Shown one piece after another: positions 45,115-54,700 of a stretch of DNA of 64,000 nt (its first letter is position 1; each line of letters begins with the position of its first letter). The stretch is from Trichostrongylus colubriformis (taxonomy: Eukaryota > Nematoda > Chromadorea > Rhabditida > Trichostrongylidae). The notes under the pieces are model-generated. The model was given only the letters and a program-made list of their open reading frames with translations, was not told the origin of the DNA and did no database searches. The position numbers and the translations under genes were made by a program. The stretch lies in NCBI GenBank assembly GCA_963978905.1, contig OZ022256.1, positions 53,182,001-53,246,000 of the forward strand, read 5' to 3'.

Positions 45115-45515
45115 TTGATACTCCGGGACAGGCCACTCCCAAGTGTCGAGGAAAATCTTGGCCACTTCAGTACGAACCCCCTCCTCTACCGGTACCAAAT
45201 ACGACCCCTCCCCCTTGTTTTGACCTCTACAATACCAGTAACTGTTGCCGGATTTTGTTCTCGCAATGTTTTTATTGCTATGCATTCTCACCTTAGGCTG
45301 AAGATATGTTTAACATTTGCTCATACGAGTTCGCTGCGAAATACCCTTCAATTCTCATCTGCTTATTAAAAATTCAGGTTCTAGCGCTTATCGCGCGGAC
45401 CTCTGCAGGGATGACCCCCTTCCGTCCGGTCAGATAGAACCCCCCCCCCCTCCACCCCTCCCCACTCGAATAATCCTCGACTCCTGGCGGACTCTGCTCC
45501 GGGATCAAAAAGTTT
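45115..45515 (+). repeat. repeat family R copy 5
   Basis: The fullest copy: CACTCCCAAGTGTCGAGGAA, ACCGGTACCAAATACGACCC, TCTACAATACCAGTAACTGT, GAAATACCCTTCAATTCTC, CCCCCTTCCGTCCGGTCAG, ending near AATCCTCGACTCC. On the minus strand a frame reading NSYWYCRGQ...YLVPVEEGVRTEV is partly conserved in copies 1 and 4. Confidence 0.7.
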
Positions 45516-45647
45516 GCCTAGGGGCTAGTTCTTACCCCCGTGCCACTGTTTGCGCTCTGGCCATTAGCATCAGACGGCATCGGAGTGTGTATTGGCTGTT
45601 ATCGGAATTGAGTGGGGCCTAGACTACAGCATTCTGCATGAGAGACG

Positions 45648-45793
45648 GTCGTTTGGCGCGGCCCCTTGGAGCTAATTTGCCAATGGGGCACTGCCAAAGC
45701 TCCTCCCCTAAAAAGGCTCAGGTAAATCTGGGAGAGTCCAGACGGCCCATGCGCCCCATTGGCAAATTAGCTGCAAGGGCCGCGCCAAACGAC
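45648..45793. mobile_element. 146-bp foldback element
   Basis: GTCGTTTGGCGCGGCCCCTT and GCTAATTTGCCAATGGGGC at the left are inverted at the right as GCCCCATTGGCAAATTAGC and GGGCCGCGCCAAACGAC. Arms are over 40 bases and nearly perfect, which indicates a young insertion. Confidence 0.85.
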
Positions 45794-46530
45794 ATACACC
45801 CTTCTGCATCAGAGACGCAGGGTACTGTGGAGTAGGCCCAACTCGATTACAATACATAGCACCGGATTCTGTGATCAGTAAACCATCACAACTGTTATAA
45901 TTAAGTTTTATTTTTTATAATACAACAATGAGCAGTGGCTGTTGTGAGGATGCTGAGTTAAGGGCAAATGCTTTGGTCTCGAACAAGACTCCAACCCGCA
46001 CTCCAAAGGCAACGCCTTTGTCAATTTTCAGCATTCTTTCGCATCGTGAGCCGCGGCGATAAACTGCAGCTAACAAAAATTAAAATTCTCAACTTAGTGA
46101 GAATTTGCGTCTATCTCCTCTCGCTAGTTCAGGAAAGATTACAATATCAAAGTTTTCAATACTTTTTACAGTACACAATACTTTACGTCACAACAGCACC
46201 GTGGTATAACCAAGGCTTTTTATTCAGATTCATTATCACATGTTTTATTCAGTGCATCTTATATGTTAATAAGTGGATGAAAATATCGCAATTGTTATAT
46301 TCTGTAACGCTAAATTTTACTTCCCGCTCTTTTTCTTTACTCTAGTCAGCACAGCTTCTGCTATAATCGAATGTTTATTACTGCTACAAATTGATGATAA
46401 ATCTACCTGAAAAACATCCAGGTTTTCAGGTGCGAGCATAGCCTGCGCATTTTTGCGTGGTGTCCTCCGTTGCCTAGCAAACGAATTCTGAAACGCCTAA
46501 ACAAAGGAAGGAAAACCGACAACAACCGTC

Positions 46531-47717
46531 ATGTCCGCACCGCCGTACGAAGGTGCTCCCCCTTACCAGGTGTGTAAATAGACCAATAATTCATAAATTG
46601 AAAATAATCTGAATGAATATAATTCGAATGTGGTGCAAGTATGTATTGATTTGGGTTACTACTTGATTATCGATCTTTACATAATCGGTGGATGCGAAAA
46701 ACTGTCATCCCTTAACTTCCTGAATATACCACTTGGATAATATCCTGCTTTGCGAAGCTGGAGCTCGTAAATGACTCTGTGTTCTAGTAAGACAACGAGT
46801 TTCTTGATGCGGACAGGAAAGGCGCTTAACGTTCAGCTTTTGACGACGAGACCGACTCGTGGTATTTTACCGCCATAATCTTGGTTGTTTTTTCGGTTCC
46901 CTGAATAGCACGGTTAGAGTCTGCACCGAAAAGCCAGGATGTGCATCATCAGGTCGCAATTGGGTCAGGTCATACCATACAAGGAGGCGGCGGCCGCACT
47001 CCTTAGCCCACAGCCAGTTCTTATCGGAGTGAGCAAGGCATTTCTCGCGCGCGGTGATCCAACTGGAGTGTCATGACCTGCTAACAACCATGAAGATCGA
47101 ATTCGTAGGACGTTGCCGTTCCATGGTTTTATACTATCCCTTCCCCTGCCTGCACATGTGCTTACTTGATCCGTCTACTTTCCTGCAGGATTGGACTTAT
47201 TGTTAGCACTGCTACTCCAATTTTCTGTTCTGTTCTGTTTTTATCCCTTCTCGGCTTAAATTTATTTGATTTTATGAACTGCTGTATTAATGAAAGCCTT
47301 ACTCCAGTGACGAAACAGATGGGTATCACATTCCCCCTTACCTACAGTACATAGAAAGTTTTCAGCCGTATCCACCTCCACCGCAATATGGCCAACCGAT
47401 GCACAACAACCAGCAACCCGGCTATGCATACCCACCCGGGCAGGTGAACTATGGCGCTCAACCATATCCCAGTCAACCATACCCACAGCAGAATTATCCT
47501 CAACAGCCTGGATATCAACCTTATCCACAACAGTATCCACAACAGCAGCCAGTCATGTAAGTTCACAGTTCAGGATTATCCTTTTTATTTAGAATCAAAA
47601 ACTCTGTTTTCTAGGATGGTGGGCGATCGTCGAAGCTCCGGTGACGGCGGAAAGTGCTGCCTTATCGCATTACTGGCATGCTGTGCTGGTTGCTGTCTAG
47701 CTGACTGCTGTGATTAA
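46531..47717 (+). CDS. Pro/Gln/Tyr-rich protein with Cys-rich transmembrane tail (CYSTM-like), 110 aa
   Basis: Three phase-consistent exons: 46531-46569 (MSAPPYEGAPPYQ), 47366-47556 and 47615-47717 (stop TAA). The middle exon is a low-complexity run of PYP, QQP and YPQQ units ending QQPVM. The last exon encodes GKCCLIALLACCAGCCLADCCD, a hydrophobic segment with seven Cys at the extreme C-terminus. A Pro/Gln/Tyr-rich soluble N-terminus followed by a C-terminal Cys-rich membrane segment is the layout of CYSTM-module proteins, tail-anchored stress-related peptides found across eukaryotes. Its partners are unknown. The 795-base intron 1 holds no repeat I recognise. Splice signals are good (GTGTGT/TTTTCAG, GTAAGT/TTTCTAG). 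I am sure of the exon structure and less sure of the family name. Confidence 0.8.
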
Positions 47718-49641
47718 AGCTCCCTTGTTGAAACTCTTTCCACAAGGGGTGGCTTTCGGGCATGAAGCAGTGATACTTAAATGAATACCGCCTTTTTATT
47801 CCATCTAACTCCGCAAGATTGCATTCCATTTACTAGTTTGTCATTTTAATTTCATACTTTGTGAATTCCGCATTTTCATATCTTTTACATCAACTTATCT
47901 ATTTGCTCACACTAATTCTTTTTTTAATTACAAACTCGGTGGACTGCTACTTCTACTTTCTGCTTTTTATGTCATTGACGACTGTCCCTTGAGAGCAGTG
48001 TTCAGAGTTGGCGATTTAGGCGATTGGACGATCAGAGGGAAAGTAAAAAGTGCCTACTGACTAGGTGATCAGGAGATCATACGATCCAGGCGTAAAGGAA
48101 AAGAAATGTGTTGTTCAGTGTGTGTGTCTTTTCTTCCCGACTAAGACCGCCGTCAGATTTTGCGATTTTGCGACGTCGCACTTTCGCACGCAATACTACA
48201 ACCTTGAGATTGTGCAATGCCGCAACTTCGCGTGCGGAGACGCGATACCGCAAAATCGCAGTCTGACTGCGGCCCAATTGTTCGAATCGGGAACTCTGAA
48301 CTACCTAATACGTACCCTTCTTTCTGCCTACTGGTCCAGCTGAAATTGCTGTCGGAAAATTGACATTAATGTTTGTTGACGTCGGCATTGTGCCTAATTT
48401 CCCCGGTACACGCCCACACTATTCCGAGTAGTCGTGTTCGGGAAGAACGGCAAGCGTCACGCGACATATGTGCTATCTGTCACGAGTCAATATTCACGCA
48501 TTACAGTGGACGTGATCGGAGCGCAGAGTCGAGTTGAGGACGTCACGTGGCGACCGCAATTTTCTGTGTGCGACAACCACATTACAGGCGTTAGTATAGG
48601 CGATGTAATTGTCACACTCGTCACACAGAGAAAAGTCACCCGCGACTACGCGTCCTAAACCATATATGGTATTGTACCACCGCCGCAGTCACCTATCACA
48701 TTATTGTTTTGAACACGGTTACTCGAGCTTCGTGAGCTGCACACCTATTTCATTATTGTTGTGTTATCGTACAAGTTTTGTCTCGGAGAGGACTGCTGAT
48801 TATATTTCAAGAAAAATACATCTTTGTTATGTTTCCAAGTTTACTAAACCCGAATTTCCTGTATAGTTTTATGGATGCAACGATTTGGAAAATATGCTTT
48901 AAAAAAGAGGCAATAGTGATGAATTATTCGTGAGCGGCATTGTGATTTGAAGGAAGATGTAGGCAGCACTTTCCAGCTTTTACATGCGTGTCAGTTTTTG
49001 CTGTCTAACTTTGCAATCATACTTCGCGTGGGGAGTACTTGACGTTGGTTCGCGGGTGGCCAGAATTAGTGTGCACACATTTTCGAGGAGTGAACACACG
49101 TACCAATGAGCGCAGCACATCTCAGTAGTCGTTGGAACCTTGTGAAGCAAGGTTCTAGCGGGTACTGAGATATGCTATGCCCTTTATGAAATTCTATACT
49201 TTGGGAGGCTGGCTGTTGCACAGGCTTAGTGTGTGCAAGAAAATGGTATTCCTATTTATTTTTATAGTAATCACCTCAATAAGTTTCTTCCACTGAGTTC
49301 GGCATTTAGGTCAATAAAGTGGGGGGGGGGGGGGGGGGTGGGGGTGACGCGAAATTTTTGCCCACGTCACCCACGTCAAAGCTTCTTTTCCTCATTAGGT
49401 TTAGGTTGAAGCAGATGAGACCTATGCTTTGACAGACGCTTTTTCATGTGGTGGGAGGAGATATCACTTTTAGCCTAAGCCTAGGGAGGGAAATGAGTCT
49501 TCTAACGATGCACATACACAGAAAACCTACAGATTGCATATCACTGATCAACAGTGTTATTTTCCTGCACGGTGGTTTATTTCTTAGACAAATCGAGTGT
49601 AGCACGGTAGAAGTGAAAAACGTGGATCTTTCTTTTTCTGC
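47718..49641. other. intergenic
   Basis: It contains a family C MITE (48145-48274), an 18-base G-tract (about 49321-49338) and repeat family G sequence (49340-49500). No other supported gene was found. Confidence 0.55.
48145..48274. mobile_element. MITE family C copy 2
   Basis: GACCGCCGTCAGATTTTGCGA at the boundary (shared part GCCGTCAGATTTTGCGA) is inverted at the right as CGCAGTCTGACTGCGGCC. The interior repeats TTTCGCACGC and its inverse GCGTGCGGAGA. Confidence 0.8.
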
Positions 49642-50129
49642 ATGCCGCGGGATGGCGAAAAATCTCCGGACGATGAAGACGAAGCCAGGTATACCATTGA
49701 ACTAAGCAAATGGTTCCAATTCACATACAGGCCATTTCGGCGCGCCTGAGAGGGCGTGGCCAACGGACTTGGGTGAGAGTGTATCAAAGTCTCTCACTCC
49801 GCCACACACTCACTCTTGCCGCGCACCCTCGCTCTCGCCACTCACCCTGTCCGTAGGCCACACGCCCTATCAAGCGCTCCGACATGTAGTATAGACGTTT
49901 TTACGATAATCCGTTGTAGGTTCCAGTCATATTTTACGGACGAGGGCACGACATCCAAAATGTGGGTATCGATTTCGCGGGAACGTTCGCCGCAGTGTAA
50001 CGAAATAATAAATCGAAATGGTAGTGTAAGTATCGTTTCAGGGAAAGGAATCCAATGGTTCAATGTTGCCTTGGTCTAATTCTGGGATGTTGTTGTTGCT
50101 ACTGCTTGTGCTGCGATAACTACGACTAA
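49642..50129 (+). CDS. 44-aa Cys-rich tail microprotein (CYSTM-like)
   Basis: Two exons with matching phase: 49642-49688 (MPRDGEKSPDDEDEA plus two bases) and 50042-50129 (acceptor GTTTCAG, stop TAA). The product has an acidic, charged first half and a second half MVQCCLGLILGCCCCYCLCCDNYD with nine Cys, many in the CC/CCCC pattern seen in CYSTM tails. An AATAAA follows at 50197. The family A MITE at 49725-49893 fills much of the intron. The terminal exon is convincing. The first exon rests only on phase, a GTATAC donor and a plausible ATG; an additional or different upstream exon is possible. It shares tail style and strand with the 110-aa gene 1.9 kb upstream, so the two may be paralogues. 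Confidence 0.6.
49725..49893. mobile_element. MITE family A copy 8 (intronic)
   Basis: TACAGGCCATTTCGGCGC begins and GCGCTCCGACATGTAGTATA-type sequence ends the element. The arms carry GAGGGCGTGGCCAACGGA and GTCCGTAGGCCACACGCCC. It is inside the predicted intron of the 44-aa microprotein. Confidence 0.85.
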
Positions 50130-50196
50130 TACTGTCAGCCATTTGTGTTGTCGAAATTCTTAAATGTCAGTGCAAAATTCCAAGATCCAATCAATC

Positions 50197-50202
50197 AATA
50201 AA
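50197..50202 (+). terminator. polyadenylation signal AATAAA
   Basis: AATAAA lies 68 bases past the TAA of the Cys-rich microprotein, embedded in AT-rich sequence. It is the best-placed canonical signal for that gene. Confidence 0.5.
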
Positions 50203-50508
50203 TAATAACCAATAACCAATAGATAATCATGATAAATACATTTGCAAATACTGGCGGGACGGCATCTACGTAAAAAACTCAACATATGTGGCGCTACTCT
50301 AGGGTGGGCATCAGCGATTGTAAGACGACCCGACATATTCAGGGTTGTCCGTTACGAGCGAAGGGTCGAGTGTGAGACACGTAAGGTCAAGCTTCGTCCC
50401 AAGGGAGTTTATGAAATATAATCAACCTTCCCCTCCTCGCCTCAAAAATGCTGGGCTTACTGGTGACCGGAGACACGGTACATATGTGCCTTGGATCAAG
50501 GGCGCATC

Positions 50509-51032
50509 AGGGGAAATTCGGACGAAAAGTAAAAGAATTAGTGAACCTGAAAGTGGAGATGCCTAGTAACAGGACAGTGAAAAAAAAACGGATGGAAATG
50601 ATCAAAAGCCGAGAAACAGAACCCCCTTCTCTCGTTGATCCTCAACGCGGACGACCTTACCGTCATAAGGCGGATACACTGAACGAAATCTCCATTGGCA
50701 TGCTGCCAAATAAACACAAGGGAATGTTTGGAAAGACGACAGCATCTTTTTCCTGGAATGAGCTTCAGGCTAAAACTGCGAAATCGCGTTGCAATACCTT
50801 CGATCCCACCGCATCCGCTCTCATCGTAGCCAACCGGGTATCACCTCGCTTGGGGGTGGGGTCGATCATCCAAAGGCGGCAACTCTCATCCGTTGCACCG
50901 TTTTTACAGCTGGGAGGCGCACTTTTTCATCGGAATTTCGCCACAGATAGCCTTCTTAGACTCATAGTTTCCATGTAAGTAACTTCTCTCAGGAACTTCT
51001 CAACAACCCTATTACCCCTAATGTAGTCTTTA
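50509..51032 (+). repeat. interspersed repeat family E copy 3
   Basis: Collinear with 11894-12404 and 13020-13551. This copy keeps an open frame of 176 codons (50448-50978) across nearly the whole repeat, while the other two are broken. I do not recognise the protein. It is Lys/Arg-rich at the start (GRKVKELVNLKVEM, NRTVKKKRMEM). Confidence 0.75.
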
Positions 51033-51383
51033 ATTGCTAAAAATGATCTCTAAAAAAGAATTTCTTCGAACGTTTTGTTATTGATCCCATTGAGCCCTTT
51101 CGTAGGACTACAGCTGAGTGGTCCCTTTAGTGGAAGCCTAATGTGTTCTTCCTCCTGTACCTTCCGAGTTTGTCTTATTGGTCACTATACAAGTCTTACC
51201 GTGCTCTCGTTTGCAAGCACCGTTAAGTGGCACAGCTACTTTTACAGTTACTTTTCAACTAATTTCTACCCATCACACTAGAATCAACATTATTGTTTGA
51301 CACCTTTTATCTCATATAAAATAAGCAATTTCATCAAATTTCTGAGAAATTCATAGAGAATAGATATATCACAGATAAAGGTG

Positions 51384-51635
51384 ATGAGACACAATAAGTT
51401 ACGTCTGAGAAAGTCAATTTTGACTCTATTATTATTCTTCTTGGCGACCCTTACACAAGTACAGCATCAACATCATATAAGTTATGCGAAACAAAATGAA
51501 ATTAAACCGGTGAAAGAAGAGCATATATTGGCCACTAAGTATGTTCAGGAAAAAAAAGGAAAAATAGCGATTAACAAAATAAATGCAATCCCTAAGCAAT
51601 CCCAATTGAAAAAAGTATCAACACTTTCCAAATAA
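51384..51635 (+). CDS. possible small secreted Lys-rich peptide, 83 aa
   Basis: This is an uninterrupted single-exon frame. It begins MRHNKLRLRKSILTLLLFFLA, a basic stretch then a hydrophobic core, which looks like a signal peptide. The remainder is Lys/Gln/Ile-rich, hydrophilic and lacks Cys. No domain is recognised. The base composition is AT-rich, where chance open frames are common, and no polyadenylation signal is close. It lies antisense to nothing and sits 77 bases beyond the presumed end of the SCYL1-type gene. Confidence 0.25.
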   Translation: MRHNKLRLRKSILTLLLFFLATLTQVQHQHHISYAKQNEIKPVKEEHILATKYVQEKKGKIAINKINAIPKQSQLKKVSTLSK

Positions 51636-51711
51636 TTTTACTCTAAAATCGTGTGTTTCTTCTCACCAATCCTCAAAACCTTCCAGAGTGTTCGAGGTGT
51701 TGGTCTAAATA

Positions 51712-54700
51712 TCATTCGTTCAAGAACTGAAGTGACGTTCCAAAGATAGCGTGAAAGTATTCTACCCATTCTATGTGAAGACTTGACAAAAAAATCTTAC
51801 CGCTGGTTTGGACGCTATTCGTTTGGTCTTCTTTTCAGTCATATCTTTCCGGCGAGTTTCATTTCGAGTTGCTGCCTCGTTACGACGAGTGGCTGAAATC
51901 GCCACTGGATTGATATTTTTTGATATACAATGCTCTTTGTACTAAGGAATCAATCATCAGCTATACAAACACCACAAAACTGCTTACATTCATTTTCATT
52001 CTGTACAAGAATTGTGCGAATCAGAACATCTGTGCTACTCCTCTTACTGTCTTTACATAACAACCAGCAAAAGAAGAACTTACCTTTGTCCTTATTCCCT
52101 CCTAAACTCGCCATAGCCAAGGGCTTCGCCAAAGCTGCTGAAAAAAAGAACAATTTGTTTCGACTGTATCTTTTCCTTGTGTCTTCTTCACCATCCATCC
52201 TGAACGACTCACTCAAATCAGCTCCCCAATCGTCATCTTTTCTATGACTTGTATTGCTGAAATCGCCCCAGCCTGTAGTCGACGGGTTGGTGCTTCTGGC
52301 TGGAAATAAGAGCTTATACCTGCCTAGAGGAGAACCTGATTCTCGAGCAGGCTAATGTTGTAACAAATAATTTGAGACAGAAGTGAAGCAGATCTGTAAT
52401 CTGCCCTGTGTGCAAAGAAGTAGTAAAGGAAAATATTTACCGAAATGGTCTCAAATTCGCTAGTATAGCAATAGTTAAGCAACTATCTAAAATGATCTAC
52501 AAAAATAAGGGCATGGCAGAGGAAATGAGCGGATCCGAAGGTTTACGAGGTCATCCCATCACTAAACCCTCGTGCATGGGCCGAGCAGTAGATATAACTA
52601 CTATTGCTATTCATTAGAGAGTCATGAGGTAGTCACTCTGTACAGCGGCACTTTGCAAAATTGGATGCCGAACGAGATCGATGTCGATAACCATTATTCT
52701 GACTATGACCAAAGTTGTTTTCAAAAATAGAGCATTTAATTGAAAAAAAAAAAAAACTAAACCATCATCAAGAAAATAAAGGTGTGGAAAGCTGATGTAA
52801 CTGACCTGACACACTTGGTGAACCACTTCCTCCTGATATTGAAGGTTTGATGCCCAACAAAGAATCGATATCGTCAACTAATACAAATACTGTCAATTGA
52901 AGGAAAACAAAAGTATAAACATGTTGACTACCTGCGGGTTTAGGTTTCGAAGTCGTCAATTTCAGACCACCGGTGGCTTTCTTTTCAGGGACGACCCTTT
53001 TGGGCGGCGGATCGATAGCGACCATAGGCGAAGCAAAGTTTGCGGAAGGCTTCAGGCTGCCAAGTGTAGGGGATATCGTGGAAGGCTTCTGGAGCGCTGG
53101 AGGTGTAGGAGAAACTGTAGTAGGCTTCTAAAAAATGTAAGCTCATGAAGTTTCACGGATTTCTCGTCTTTCCATCAATAGGGCTCTAACTAACAACCAA
53201 TGACTTTCTCCCTAGAAATCAAATTTATTCAGAAATTGCGCTTACAAGGGTTTCCCAGCCGCTCGACCAATCATCGTCATCCGTTTTCAGAGGAACTGGT
53301 GGCTCCAAGGCATCCGCCCATTCGTCAATTGAGCCTGTAATGAAGCAAGCTGCATACAGTCATTTCGCATTTTGCTAGAGCATGCATTCCAAAACTCTTT
53401 CATTCCTAATAAACCCAACTTGGGTGGCTTTCCATAAATAACACTGCAATTTACTAATAAGAAACTGACCTAGGTCAGCCACATTGTCCAGATCTCCCCA
53501 TCCATCATCATCTGGTGACGCTTGATTTGACTTCTTAGTTTCTGAAGGTGGTGCAGCAGCTGAATCAATATAACTCGTTTGTCGATTTCTAGCAGGGGTG
53601 AAATCATTCGTGATAATAGTTTAAATCAAACATTATTCTCAACTAACCTGTTGACCGATCTGCTGCTGCAAAAGCTTCACTACTGTCAGGCGAAGAAGTT
53701 GGACGAGGCTCCGGGGGTGGGTTTCCTTTGTAGAACTTACCAGAAAGTGATTTTAAGGCCCAACTCGCCCACTGCGGAACCTGGATCAAGAGGTTGTGAA
53801 GGAGAAAGCTAATAAGATGAACAAAATAGCTGCACACCTTGTCACTGTTGAGCAAAGACCGACCGCCAGCTTTAACCTGTGACTCTATTTCTGGGATTAA
53901 CTCTGGGTGCTCGCTAGCCTTCTCCAAGTTCTCCATGAAGCCTTTGATTGCTTTGAATGCTTGATCTCGGACCTAACACATACATAATGCAATGGAATAT
54001 TATTATCGAACCTGGTAACCTATAACTGAACCTGCTTTTCCGGATCGCATGTCAAGGGTGACAGCGCAGGCAGTACACGGTTAGCAATCTCAACAAGTGA
54101 GTAGAACTGTTGCGTTGCCGATAAAGCTAAGACAGCTGCCATTCGAGAAGGAGGGAAGGGGTCCTGAAAGGATACAAAAATGAAACTAGAAGTACAAAAA
54201 CTCAATGAATCAAAGTTTCAGGAGCGTGCACTGCCGCAGCTTGCTTCACCTTCATTCCTCGTGCAAACGCACTTAGAAGAATCATTTGCCGCTTGGATGG
54301 ATCCAAATAGCTAGCTATTTTACCTAAGCAGATAGTAGTGTTTGTTCGAATTCCTCCATGTTCATCCGCTCCTGAAAAGCGGGATACGTTAATTGTTTAC
54401 TTACTCCTTTATTATTAGCGATCACTTGACACAAAAAGCTTGTCAAACGGGAATACCTTGAAGTCTGGCGAGATATTTCATTAGTTCCACATTAAGATTG
54501 TTAAAATTCAGCTTTTCGGCTAGAGGCACCATCGCCTTGACCGTGCTTTCACGAACCGCGGGTGATGTATCCAGAAATCCGGATGCAAGATTTCTAAAAT
54601 GAGTACTTTGTTACTATACCCAGCATAGATCGAAAAATTTTCTGATTAATGGATCTTAGTAAGCTCCATGAATAATACTCAAAAAGAACGCCAAATAAAC

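Larger units (their letters stand above)
26539..46530. other. 20-kb gene-poor, repeat-rich interval
   Basis: I found no phase-consistent gene here. Identifiable content is listed separately: TTAA element, LTR-like repeats, two mariners, MITE families A, B and D, repeat family R and foldbacks. Unlisted stretches (roughly 26.9-28.3, 29.7-30.5, 35.2-35.8, 37.4-38.3, 40.4-42.1 kb) show only short unconserved open frames, homopolymer G-tracts and degenerate repeats. Confidence 0.6.

Noticed and set aside
45968..46345. 125-codon frame just upstream of the Pro/Gln-rich gene
   Set aside because: AT-rich, no family, no promoter or splice evidence; likely chance.
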